Shown here one piece after another: positions 28,899-37,534 of a stretch of DNA of 64,000 nt. The position numbers and the translations under genes are program-made. The notes below the pieces were generated by a model. It was given only the letters and a program-made list of their open reading frames with translations, made no database searches and was not told the origin of the DNA. The DNA comes from Sphingomonas sediminicola (GTDB taxonomy: Bacteria > Pseudomonadota > Alphaproteobacteria > Sphingomonadales > Sphingomonadaceae), in assembly GCF_014489515.1 (NCBI RefSeq), contig NZ_CP060782.1, positions 868,001 to 932,000 on the forward strand, written 5' to 3'. Within the stretch, counting starts at the first letter, position 1; every line of letters starts with the position of its first letter.

Positions 28899-29560
28899 TT
28901 AAGACGATCGGACGCGGGCGGGCACACCGAGAGCAGTGACTAGGTCGGGCAGGTCGCGAACGACGACGCTTCCCGCCCCGATCATGCAGTCTGCGCCAAT
29001 GGTTACGCCCGGGATCACGGTCGTGCCGGCCCCAGGAAAGTGCGATTTCCGATCTTGACGCAGCCCGCCAACGCGCTGCCCGGAGCCACATGCGCCGCCG
29101 TTCCAACCACGCAGTCATGATCCACCGACGCATTGGTGTTGATGATCGCAAGATCCTCGATTTGGGCGTCGGCATTTATGACTGCCCCGCCAAAAATGGC
29201 GACACCTCGACCTAACTTTGCAGTCGGAGATATCGAGCAATTGGGGCCAATAGCAGCCGGCAATTCGAAGCCTTCATTGAGCAAATCTTCCCCTCTGGCC
29301 TGGCGAAGATTGTTGTTACCAAGCGCAACGAATGCGTAACGAATTCCCGCTGACCTTAGGTCCGGAAGTATTTCATCTCCTCCCAACAATTCAGCGCCGA
29401 CCACGGTTCGAGGAGAGGGGTCGAAGTCCGTGCAACCAATCACTCGCCAGCCGGAGAACCTAAGGGCCTCGATAGCAACCTTCGCGTGTCCTCCAGCGCC
29501 AATGACCACCACAGCACTGTCAAGGTCGGATCCCAGACTGTGAATCACTTCGGACTTCAT
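28899..29560 (-). CDS. NeuD/PglD/PerB-like sugar O/N-acetyltransferase (one frameshift)
   Basis: Left-handed beta-helix acyltransferase of about 220 residues after repair. The N-terminal Rossmann-like part has AVVVIGAGGHAKVAIEAL, the usual NeuD/PglD start. The hexapeptide repeats include GRGVAIFGGAVINADAQI and the catalytic-His strand NTNASVDHDCVVGTAAHVA. The read frame stops after FLGPARP; one base restored at 29030-29033 gives FLGAGTTVIPGVTIGADCM and a stop at 28899. ATG 29560 has AAGGGA close upstream and is preferred to ATG 29572. With Gmd and the aminotransferase nearby, acetylation of GDP-perosamine (as for Caulobacter PerB) is the best guess. Confidence 0.83.
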
Positions 29561-29574
29561 TATTCCCTTCATTT

Positions 29575-30876
29575 CTATCGATGCGCCGAAGAAAGTGCTG
29601 CGCTCGCATAATTTCGGGCCACGTTCGACCAGTCCGTCCCCTGCAATCTGGAGTAGATGTCTTGCTGCGCCGTCAGCACGTCCACTCGGGACTCCATTGT
29701 CTTGCAAATCAAGTCTGCAAGCCCGTCACAATCATTCGAGTCAAAGCAAAACTGCGAGATCGAGGGCTCGCTCTCGACAAGTTCAGCGATGTGCGGGCCC
29801 AGGGCCATAATGCAGGGCGTACCTACGCTCACGGCTTCATAAAAAGGGAACGGAGCGTGCCCGCCCTCGTAAATCGATGGGTGCACAGCTAGCGACGCGC
29901 AATGCAGGAACGCCGCATGAGCCTGCCGCGGAAGGTCCGGGATGGAGACGACGTCAAACTGGGCTTGGGCTTCCTTCACTATTTTCGGAAGCACAGCCCA
30001 TCGCTCAACGTACGACAAAGGGGCCGTAGTCAGGAGTTTCAAGCTCTTCCGGCGTTCCCTCACCAGAACCTGAATAGCGCGGCCTATCAGCTGGATGTTC
30101 TTCGTTACCCGATCCTGAGTTGAAACCGCGACATATGGAACTTCTTCGAACGGAAAGTCGCCCAAATACGAGTCATTGCGGTTTCGGCACTCCTCTCGGA
30201 GGATTTCGGCTGCCTGTCGGAGGCTTTCCTGGGTTCGCTGACGACCGTCCATGAAAGGAAGAAGCGGTTTCAGGTCCGGTGCTGCATGGGAGACCACTCT
30301 GAGGCGGTCGGCCGGGAAATTAAATATTCCGCCGACATGCTCGCGAGCTACGTGGTTCGAAAACGTGACCACGGCCCGGGCACGCGCAAGCAAGTGTCGA
30401 ACGTCATTTTCCCACCGAAAATGAGCTCCTTCTTCACCCCACGCGTCATCGCCGAACTGGTGAAAAACCTTAGGAATTGCGTCGGGGAATATTACCGTAA
30501 TCGGAGCGTTGAGTTCTCCCGCTTCGGCGAAATTTGGAAAGAGACTTAGCCAACCTTCGACATTGACGTATTGATTGGCAAAAGTCGGCAAGTCGGAGAT
30601 ATCTCCACCACGTGTCGAATAATCACGAGGTGAGTGGAGCGTAAAATCACGGCCGATTTTGGCATTCAAGGTACGGAGGTCCGATTCGGCCGCGTCGCGG
30701 ATACTATCCGGCAGGACTATCCTAAATACGTGAGTCCCGGCTTGCGCAATTCCTTCGACGAGAAAACCTAGAAGCCTCGTCATCCCCTCATTGGTCCAAC
30801 GACTTCCGTCCGGCCATTGGGCCCAGATACCAATCGCCGGCCGGTCGTTGTTCATGGAGATTCGATCGATCATCAT
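29575..30876 (-). CDS. Family 1/4-like glycosyltransferase (local paralogue group)
   Basis: About 433 residues starting at the ATG pair 30873-30876, which overlaps the stop of the upstream gene as TGATGATG. The N-terminus reads RPAIGIWAQWPDGSRWTNEG. The C-terminal GT-B half has VPYVAVSTQDRVTKNIQLIG, LTTAPLSYVERW, and the donor-side motif IYEGGHAPFPFYEAVSVGTP. The same architecture recurs in the second half of the protein at 30876-33367 and in 37535-39499. The in-frame extension to 30945 lies inside the upstream gene. Probably one of the polymer-building transferases of the capsule; substrate unknown. Confidence 0.82.
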   Translation of the reverse strand: MMIDRISMNNDRPAIGIWAQWPDGSRWTNEGMTRLLGFLVEGIAQAGTHVFRIVLPDSIRDAAESDLRTLNAKIGRDFTLHSPRDYSTRGGDISDLPTFANQYVNVEGWLSLFPNFAEAGELNAPITVIFPDAIPKVFHQFGDDAWGEEGAHFRWENDVRHLLARARAVVTFSNHVAREHVGGIFNFPADRLRVVSHAAPDLKPLLPFMDGRQRTQESLRQAAEILREECRNRNDSYLGDFPFEEVPYVAVSTQDRVTKNIQLIGRAIQVLVRERRKSLKLLTTAPLSYVERWAVLPKIVKEAQAQFDVVSIPDLPRQAHAAFLHCASLAVHPSIYEGGHAPFPFYEAVSVGTPCIMALGPHIAELVESEPSISQFCFDSNDCDGLADLICKTMESRVDVLTAQQDIYSRLQGTDWSNVARNYASAALSSAHR

Positions 30877-33367
30877 CAGCAGGCCGACCTTGCGACAACG
30901 CCCGAGAGCGCTGCCTGAGCATATTCTGTCGCTACTTCCGACCAACTGCGTTGAACCAGTCGCCCGAATACCTCCGCCTGCGCTTTGACATAGGTCTCGC
31001 GGTTCGAAGCTACGTCCACGATCAAATCCGCCAATCGATCGATATCATAGGGGTCGTACACAAAAGGTTCGATCGTCGGCTCCGTTTCGAGCAGCTCATC
31101 GATGTGTGGCCCTCGAGCGAGAAGGCTGGGTGTACCGACGCTGGCCGCTTCATAGAAGGGAAGTGAGCCGATGATTCCTTCAAAGAAGCTGCTGTGAACA
31201 ACAACAGTCGCGCAGTGGAAAAGCGCTGCGTGAACGTCTCGCGGCAGGTCTGGCAGTGACATTAGATCGTGGTGGAACTGACCACGCCGAACAATTTCCG
31301 GAAGCTTTGTCCACGTCGCCCCGACGTGAAGGTGTGCGGTCATGAACAACTTCAAATTCCCGCGCCGTTCGCGAACTACTCTCCGCACTGCTTCAGCGGT
31401 CAGCCCAAGATTCTTCGTCGGCCGGTCCTGCGTAGCAGCCGCAACGAAATTGACTTCCTCAAATGGAAAACCACGAAGGTAATCTAGACTCTGCTCGGTC
31501 GCATGCTTCCGCAAAATATCCGCGGCCCTTGAGCGGCTTTCGGCCGTCTGCTGTCGGTTTGTGACGAAAGGCAGAAGTGGAGCGAGATCCGGTGGCGCCA
31601 ACGGTATCACGCGGACTTTCTTCAAAGGAACGTCGCAAAGGGGGCCAGCATGCCGTTCGGCGACGTGCCTGGAGAAGGTGATTACCGCAGCGCTCTCGGC
31701 CATGACGTTTGTGGCGGTGCGTCGCCACTTCGGCCAACTACCGTCCGGCCCCACGCATTTTCTTCATTCCAGCCAAGCGGGAAGTCGTAGGGCAGGGCAT
31801 CCGGATAAAGCGTCGCTTTGGGTTTGGTGAGGTGCAGGGAGCCGGAGAAATGAGGGAACGTAACGATCCAAGCCTCAACCGGCACGTTCCGATTCGCGAA
31901 ATCGGCGAGCTCGGAAAGTGCTTCCCCATGCGCAGGTGCAGGCGGCTCCCAGACAACCCAGTCCCGGTCTTCAACCGCAGAGAGCTGCCGCAAGTCCTCC
32001 CTTACAGTTTCGCCCATCCCGTGCGGAACGAGGATGTGGAAAGTGTATTTGCGGCCCGCCGCTGCGCCTTCGATAAGGAAGCCTACGACGCGCGAGACGC
32101 CCTCGTTCGCCCAGCGCGCGCCCGGTCCGAGCTCAGACCAAATCCCGACCGGGACCCGCCCTTCAACCCCACCGTGGGGATCCAGCAGGCGCTCAAGGAG
32201 TGCTCTGATTTCAGCACGCTTCGACGTGAGGTCCTGGGGCCTTGTGCCTACTGCCGGCGTATCGATTCGCTTCTCAATTTCATGCAAGGCGTCTGCTATC
32301 GCGAGCGGATTGTTCAGTTCATAAAGAACGGAAGGTATTATTTCGGACTGCAGGGGTTCTCGGTTCGCGCCGTAATTGGCGCCAACGAATGGAATGCCAA
32401 TCTCCGTCGCGAGCGATGGTGCCTCGCCTTCGCCGCCAGCGAGGCGACTTGACCAGATTGCGGAGGTCCGCCGGAGTAATCTTATGAGTTCCCGCTCCGA
32501 GCCTACGGTTTCGCTCGGAAGGCCGTAGAGAAAATCCGCGACCGACTTGGGCAGCCCCTCTTCGTAGAACAAGGAGGCGTCAGCACCCTTCGTCCGAACC
32601 GCGTCGATTACGAGAAGAGGCTCAAGCCCGCCTCCCTCGGAAATATAGGTTCGCAATCCCTTGGCGGCATTCTCTACGTCACTGATCGCTGCAGATTGAA
32701 TCAGCCACGCGAGGGCCTGGGATCGATTGCCGACAGGATCCGAAGGTTGAGCGATACCGGTGTCCAGAAGCTTCGGGAAGAGAGACACTTTCTCTCGGCG
32801 AACGCCCGCAAATCCGACGATGTCCTCGATCGTGAAAGGATCGGCGGTCGCGACACCGGCCTGTCGCCAGATTCGGAATGCATCGGTCTGCCTGGTCCAA
32901 TATTCGTCGTCGATCGACTTGGCTGCGATCTTTGGAACGATCCGTACAGCCAGGTCTGGGCAGTAGAACAAGGTCGGAACGAGCGGCAGAACGGCGCCCA
33001 ATCCAGGATCCGCGAAGACGATCTGGACATCGCAGTCCTGAAAATTCCAGCCCCAGTCGCGGGGAACGACGACGTCTTCGATACCGCTTAGATCGAGTGA
33101 GGGCGATAGTTTCGCGAACATACGCCGGGCGTTCTCAACCGGCACGGTCTCCCACTTGAGATGCCGGACAATCGCGCTCGGCTCGACTCCGCGTAGCTCA
33201 CGCTCGATCGCGCGCCAGCCCTCCTCGGAGTCCTCCGGCACTCCGATCGCAACCGACCAGGATGTGCCGTCCGCATCCTCAATGCCGGCGATTATCCGCG
33301 ACAACCGCTGGGCGCGGCGAAGGAGACCCAAGTCAACTGCCGACGGGAGCAGTACTCCGACTTTCAT
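30876..33367 (-). CDS. Large two-part glycosyltransferase, ~830 residues (one frameshift)
   Basis: Two parts become continuous when one base is restored at 31749-31752 (CCCC on plus), giving EENAWGPDGSWPKWRR. Residues ~1-400 are an unrecognised N-terminal module (MKVGVLLPSAVDLGLLRRAQ ... VVVPRDWGWNFQDCDVQIVF) that could be a degenerate GT-B domain: it has LATEIGIPFVGANYGANREP followed by LADAL-like helices near the usual donor-site position. Residues ~400-830 are a GT4-like domain closely parallel to the 29575-30876 protein: VPVGIWSELGPGARWANEG, VNFVAAATQDRPTKNLGL, FFEGIIGSLPFYEAASVGTP. It probably acts in capsule assembly and may be bifunctional, which is inference. Confidence 0.82.
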
Positions 33368-33400
33368 TCGTTATGGGTCCAACGTTGAGCGAGCGTGAGG

Positions 33401-34501
33401 CTAAGCGACTGCGACGTCGCGTTGCGCAAGAACTTTCAGCAAAGCGTCGGACACCTGCGCAACCTGATCGTCCGATAAGCCCGGATACGATGGCAAGGAA
33501 ATTCCCCGGGCCGTGATGTCTTCGGCGACGGGGTAGGGCTTGTCCGAACGGTACATAGGCATCTGATGCGCACAGAAGAATACCGGGCGCGTGTCTATTC
33601 CAAGATCGGTAAGTCCGGCCATCACCTGATCGCGGTCGGCGCCCTTGGGAAGGAGCAGCGTGACGAGCCACTCGCTGCTCTTTACATAGGGCGCGACGCT
33701 CTGGAACTCGACGCCCGATCCTCCGAGTGCGTCGCGGTACATGCTCGCGATACGCGACTTGCGATCGAGGATTGAGTCGATGCGTTCCATCTGCGCTGTT
33801 CCAATCGCGGCGCAAATGTTCGTCATGCGATAGTTGAAGCCAAGCTCATCGTGCCAGTAGCGCCGTGTGAGCGACTGTCCCTGGCCTTTGACCTTGCGCA
33901 GCCGCAACGCGAGCGCGTCGTCGTTGGTTGCCACGGCTCCGCCTTCGCCCGTCGTAATGGTCTTGTTTCCAAAGAAAGAGAAGGTTGCGACATCGGCGGT
34001 GGTTCCGACATGATGATCGCCGATACGGGTGCCAAGAACCTCCGCACAATCCTCAACGATCTTGATCCCATTCGAACGTGCAATCTCGTTGATACGGGAA
34101 TCGCAGACGCCGCTGTAGAGATGCACAGGCATTATGGCCTTCGTGCGCGGAGTGATCAGTGCTTCGACCTGATCGGGATCGAGAAGCCAGTCTTGCGGTC
34201 TCACGTCTGCCAACACCGGTGTGGCGCCCGTCTGCTTAATGGCGTTCACCGAGGCAATGTAGGTGAACGTCGGGACGATCACCTCGTCGCCCGGTCCCAC
34301 ATCGAGGCAATGGAGCGCCAGATGGAGAGCGACGGTACCATTTGAGACGGCGACCACATGCCGCGTGCCGATAGTATCGCGCAAGGCGGTCTCGAATCGA
34401 TCGATGTAGGGACCAAGACTGCTGATCCAGCTCGTTGCGACAGCGTCATCGGCATAACGACGCTCGTTTCCTCTAAGATCAGGCGAATACACAGGAATCA
34501 T
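33401..34501 (-). CDS. DegT/DnrJ/EryC1/StrS aminotransferase, perosamine-synthase-like
   Basis: A 366-residue PLP-dependent sugar aminotransferase. Motifs: SWISSLGPYIDRFE, VSNGTVALHLAL, the nucleotide-sugar loop GDEVIVPTFTYIASVNAI, MPVHLYSG, IVEDCAEVLG, and the PLP-lysine loop FSFFGNKTITTGEGGA. The GNK-x-x-TTGEGG loop is the form seen in GDP-perosamine synthases (Per/RfbE), and GDP-4-keto-6-deoxymannose would be supplied by gmd. The adjacent NeuD/PerB-like acetyltransferase supports GDP-N-acetylperosamine as product. Other 4-amino-sugar products (for example UDP-linked) are possible, so I assign the family firmly and the substrate tentatively. Confidence 0.88.
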   Translation of the reverse strand: MIPVYSPDLRGNERRYADDAVATSWISSLGPYIDRFETALRDTIGTRHVVAVSNGTVALHLALHCLDVGPGDEVIVPTFTYIASVNAIKQTGATPVLADVRPQDWLLDPDQVEALITPRTKAIMPVHLYSGVCDSRINEIARSNGIKIVEDCAEVLGTRIGDHHVGTTADVATFSFFGNKTITTGEGGAVATNDDALALRLRKVKGQGQSLTRRYWHDELGFNYRMTNICAAIGTAQMERIDSILDRKSRIASMYRDALGGSGVEFQSVAPYVKSSEWLVTLLLPKGADRDQVMAGLTDLGIDTRPVFFCAHQMPMYRSDKPYPVAEDITARGISLPSYPGLSDDQVAQVSDALLKVLAQRDVAVA

Positions 34502-34583
34502 GTCAATTATCCAACGCAGAAGAAGAGAAATCCGACCTGGTGCGGCTAACCAAAAGCTTTAGGCCTGGCAAACGCAATTGCCG

Positions 34584-35400
34584 TCATTCGGGGATGATTG
34601 TTCGGCTAATCTTACGAATTTGAGCCATGGCCATTAGAAGGATGACCGAATTGCAAAGCGCCATATATCCCATGTCGTAGTGCGCAATGACTCTCGATCC
34701 GAAAAACCCCTCTCTGAGATACTCCACGCCGTTCACCATCGGGAGGTAAAGGATTAAGTTCTGAGCCTGCGGTGGTAGGACATCCACAAGGAAGGCAGCG
34801 CCCGAAAGAGGGAACAAGAGGTAAGATGCGGGGTGCCACAGTTTTTCGACGATCTCTGAGTCTTCGGAAAGACTGCCCAGAAAGAGCGCGAGGGAGACAC
34901 CGAACCATGCAAGCATGATCCACCCCAGAACACCTGGAGTAAATCTTCAGGGGCTGGATCAGACCGATTGCAATGAAGACAACCGAAAGAACCACGAAAG
35001 ACGTGGTCGCGCCTCCGCCCTCCAGGATTAGGCGGGACACGTAGATGTCCATAACCTTGACGTTGCGATGATACATCAAGGCCAGGTTTGGCTCGACCGC
35101 TCCGATGCAGCGTGAAGGCATGTTTCGCCAGAGGAGCACACTGGAGTATCCACTTAGCGCGAATGCGGCGATCGGCAGGTTGGAGCCGTGAAGATTCTTG
35201 GTGATGGTCCAAAGCGCGGTAACGCCGAGCGTAAAGATCATCGGCTCGACGAACATCCACATGAAACCGATGTTGTGACGGCCGAAACGGGTCAGGATTT
35301 CGCGCATCAACAATGCGTGAATGATCCGCCCCTCGACCCGCATCGAGTGTCCGGTCCCATAGATGGCGCTCATCCTTCCGCGCCGTCCTTCTGTTGTCAT
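34584..35400 (-). CDS. kpsM: ABC-2 type polysaccharide transport permease KpsM-like (frameshifted)
   Basis: Inner-membrane permease of the capsule exporter, about 272 residues after repair. The first segment has MREILTRFGRHNIGFMWMFV, typical of KpsM/Wzm, followed by hydrophobic segments (FTLGVTALWTI; TSFVVLSVVFIAIGLI). The second has MLAWFGVSLALFLGSLSEDS, PLSGAAFLVDVLPP, LPMVNGVEYLREGFFG and a final membrane helix. The join needs two bases, at the AAA of 34942-34944 and the CCCC of 34924-34927, giving LKILLQVFWGWIMLAWFG. Its ATPase partner KpsT is 6 kb away at 41449-42102, an unusual separation since the pair is normally adjacent. Confidence 0.83.
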
Positions 35401-35460
35401 TACAGTCTCTTACCAAAATTGGAGGAAGCGACTTCCAGTTGCTCGCTCGATATCTTTGTT

Positions 35461-36096
35461 TCAGAGTTTGAGCACGAAGAAGCTGTTCACGTGCAAACTC
35501 GACACGAATTCAAAGCCCAGCTCGAGAAGCTTGCCCTTCAGCAGTTCTATCCCAACCTGACCATGCTCAACACACAGGACCTTCGGAAGGACGGCCGCTC
35601 CTGCCATTCCGTCGATAACCGCGATCTCATGTCCTTCCACGTCGAGGACGAAAAGGTCAATGTTCCCAGCGGTCTGCAGAATTTCACAGTCGCGCCAGGC
35701 GCAGGTTTGGACCTGCCATTCTGTCACAAGCATCCTCTCTTGGGAGATTTCAGCTGCCTGAGCCGGCTGATGCTCTAGCGAGCCCCATCCCAGAAAATCC
35801 CCGTGAACAGCGTCGCTGACGTGTCGAAAAGTTGCGGTGCCAGAATTCCGTGACAGTGCGATTTGAAGATTCGTCGAGTTCGGCCTCTGTTTCTCCAGCA
35901 ACGGAAATATGACCGGCGACGCCTCAATGTTCACGCCAGTCCACCCCAGCGATTCTTCAAACATCAGGCAGCTGCTGTCGTAGACACCGTCGAAGGCTCC
36001 GCACTCAACGAAGAATCCGGGATCCTTCTTCTCGATGAAAAACGTCTCCCAAAGGTATTGGTCGAGGGGAGGTTCGAACTGGCCGTGGAAGCGCAC
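35461..36096 (-). CDS. FkbM family methyltransferase
   Basis: A 211-residue SAM-dependent methyltransferase. FFVECGAFDGVYDSSCLMFE is the SAM-binding motif in the FkbM form, GWTGVNIEASPVIFPLLEKQ follows, and IDLFVLDVEGHEIAVIDGMA is the diagnostic DVEGxE motif. FkbM proteins O-methylate sugars or other small molecules and are common in capsule loci. It lies 14 bases downstream of a glycosyltransferase and 60 bases upstream of kpsM, so a role in decorating the capsule repeat or its terminal residue is likely. Confidence 0.87.
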   Translation of the reverse strand: MRFHGQFEPPLDQYLWETFFIEKKDPGFFVECGAFDGVYDSSCLMFEESLGWTGVNIEASPVIFPLLEKQRPNSTNLQIALSRNSGTATFRHVSDAVHGDFLGWGSLEHQPAQAAEISQERMLVTEWQVQTCAWRDCEILQTAGNIDLFVLDVEGHEIAVIDGMAGAAVLPKVLCVEHGQVGIELLKGKLLELGFEFVSSLHVNSFFVLKL

Positions 36097-36110
36097 GACG
36101 TAATGCCCGA

Positions 36111-37487
36111 TCAGCCGATCACCGCGGAACGCCCGGCCTTCTTCCTTGGCGACGGCTTTCTGGATGCAGCATTACCTTCGAACATCCGCTCAACAAGCTC
36201 CTTGAGCGACGCCCGAAACAATACGGTGTTCACGCCGCCAACCTTTCGAGCGGGCAATCTCTTGGACTTCAATTCCATGGCGCGGATTTTCGTCGCCGCC
36301 TCAATCGGGTCGCGGGCGTCAAAGAAGGTGCTGCCTACCTTGAACTGCTGGTCGATGAACTCAATCTGCGGATACGAACTAGATAGCACCGGCGTGCCGA
36401 CACTCGATGCTTCGATGATCGAGAAGGTCCCGTTGTCGTAGATAACGTTGTGCCAGAGGAACTGAGCATCCTTCAGCAACGACAGATAAGTATGGTCGCT
36501 CAGATAGCCAAGAACCTTCACATTATCGTTGTACGAGGTCCACTGCCGGAGTTCCTTGTAGACCTTTGCATGATATGGGCTCTCGAGCTGGCCCGGAATC
36601 AGCATGTCCGTCACTGGGCCGCATATCAGACACTTTAGCTGTCCACCCAAGGATTCGTAGTAATGACGAAGCGCCCGAAAGGCAGCTACGTGGTTCTTAT
36701 GGGCCGACGCATTCGTCACCCATAGGAAGTACCCGCGACGTTCGACCTTGAACGTCTTGTTCGAAATCAGGTCCATCAGCTCGTATGACTGCCGGGCGGG
36801 CTTCCCGGGGCCGCGTTCGGTGTCCTGGCGGTCGGCGATGTCCATCGCAAACATCGGGAACAACATGGTCTTGTCCGGGTCAGCGCCCGCGTAATGCAAT
36901 GTGTCCTTGAGAGTTTGTTCCGTTGTCGAAAAAACGCACGCAGCTTCCTTGATGGCGGCGCGCTGATGCCGATCCATCTTCCAGGGCGGAGCCTGATAGT
37001 TGGCTCCGGCGTCGCTGTAGATCTCCGGCACGTATCGCTGGATCAAATCTGCGATGTAGACCGAGTAAGGTTTGCGGCTGACGAAGACCCCTTCGAAATA
37101 GAGAGCCGACAGCAACACATAGGCGTCGACCTCGCCGATCGTCCCCGTGTCTCCGTAAGGGAGGGTCTTGGCGGGCGTTACCAATGGTAGCCCGCTAAGG
37201 CGCTCGACCTTGTTGGGATCCACGTATCGAGTGTCGTACAGATCGACGGCCTCGTACCCGATTTGCTCCACAGTCACGCCTCTGTTGAGTAGATACGCCT
37301 CCGTGCACTCATACTCGGCAGGAACCCCCAGAATTACGCGGAAGCGCGAGCCATCGACTTCTATCTCATCGAGTGCGTTGCAGATCGCCGCCGCGACACG
37401 GAAGAACCCACCCTTCCACGGGTGGGGCATGACGACCATGATCGTCTTGTCGCGGTAGTCGATGTGGGTCGGTACGAAACTGGACAC
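36111..37487 (-). CDS. Glycosyltransferase, GT4-like
   Basis: A 458-residue GT-B protein. The N-terminal domain starts DKTIMVVMPHPWKGGFFRVA, with VYIADLIQRYVPEIY later. The C-terminal domain has YFLWVTNASAHKNHVAAFRA (GT4 linker), CLICGPVTDMLIPGQ, LGYLSDHTYLSLLKDAQFLW and the donor-site IYDNGTFSIIEASSVGTPVL, where the usual EGFG is replaced by DNGTFS, an atypical donor loop. The tail (SRKPSPRKKAGRSAVIG) is basic. It is co-directional with its FkbM neighbour 14 bases away. Donor and acceptor unknown. Confidence 0.84.
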   Translation of the reverse strand: MSSFVPTHIDYRDKTIMVVMPHPWKGGFFRVAAAICNALDEIEVDGSRFRVILGVPAEYECTEAYLLNRGVTVEQIGYEAVDLYDTRYVDPNKVERLSGLPLVTPAKTLPYGDTGTIGEVDAYVLLSALYFEGVFVSRKPYSVYIADLIQRYVPEIYSDAGANYQAPPWKMDRHQRAAIKEAACVFSTTEQTLKDTLHYAGADPDKTMLFPMFAMDIADRQDTERGPGKPARQSYELMDLISNKTFKVERRGYFLWVTNASAHKNHVAAFRALRHYYESLGGQLKCLICGPVTDMLIPGQLESPYHAKVYKELRQWTSYNDNVKVLGYLSDHTYLSLLKDAQFLWHNVIYDNGTFSIIEASSVGTPVLSSSYPQIEFIDQQFKVGSTFFDARDPIEAATKIRAMELKSKRLPARKVGGVNTVLFRASLKELVERMFEGNAASRKPSPRKKAGRSAVIG

Positions 37488-37534
37488 AAATCCATCCTTA
37501 TTTGGAGGAACATTCGAGAGTGGGCCGGAGAAAA

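Noticed and set aside
29561-29707. N-terminal extension of the acetyltransferase
   Set aside because: It overlaps the end of the neighbouring glycosyltransferase; ATG 29560 has a ribosome site and starts the family motif.
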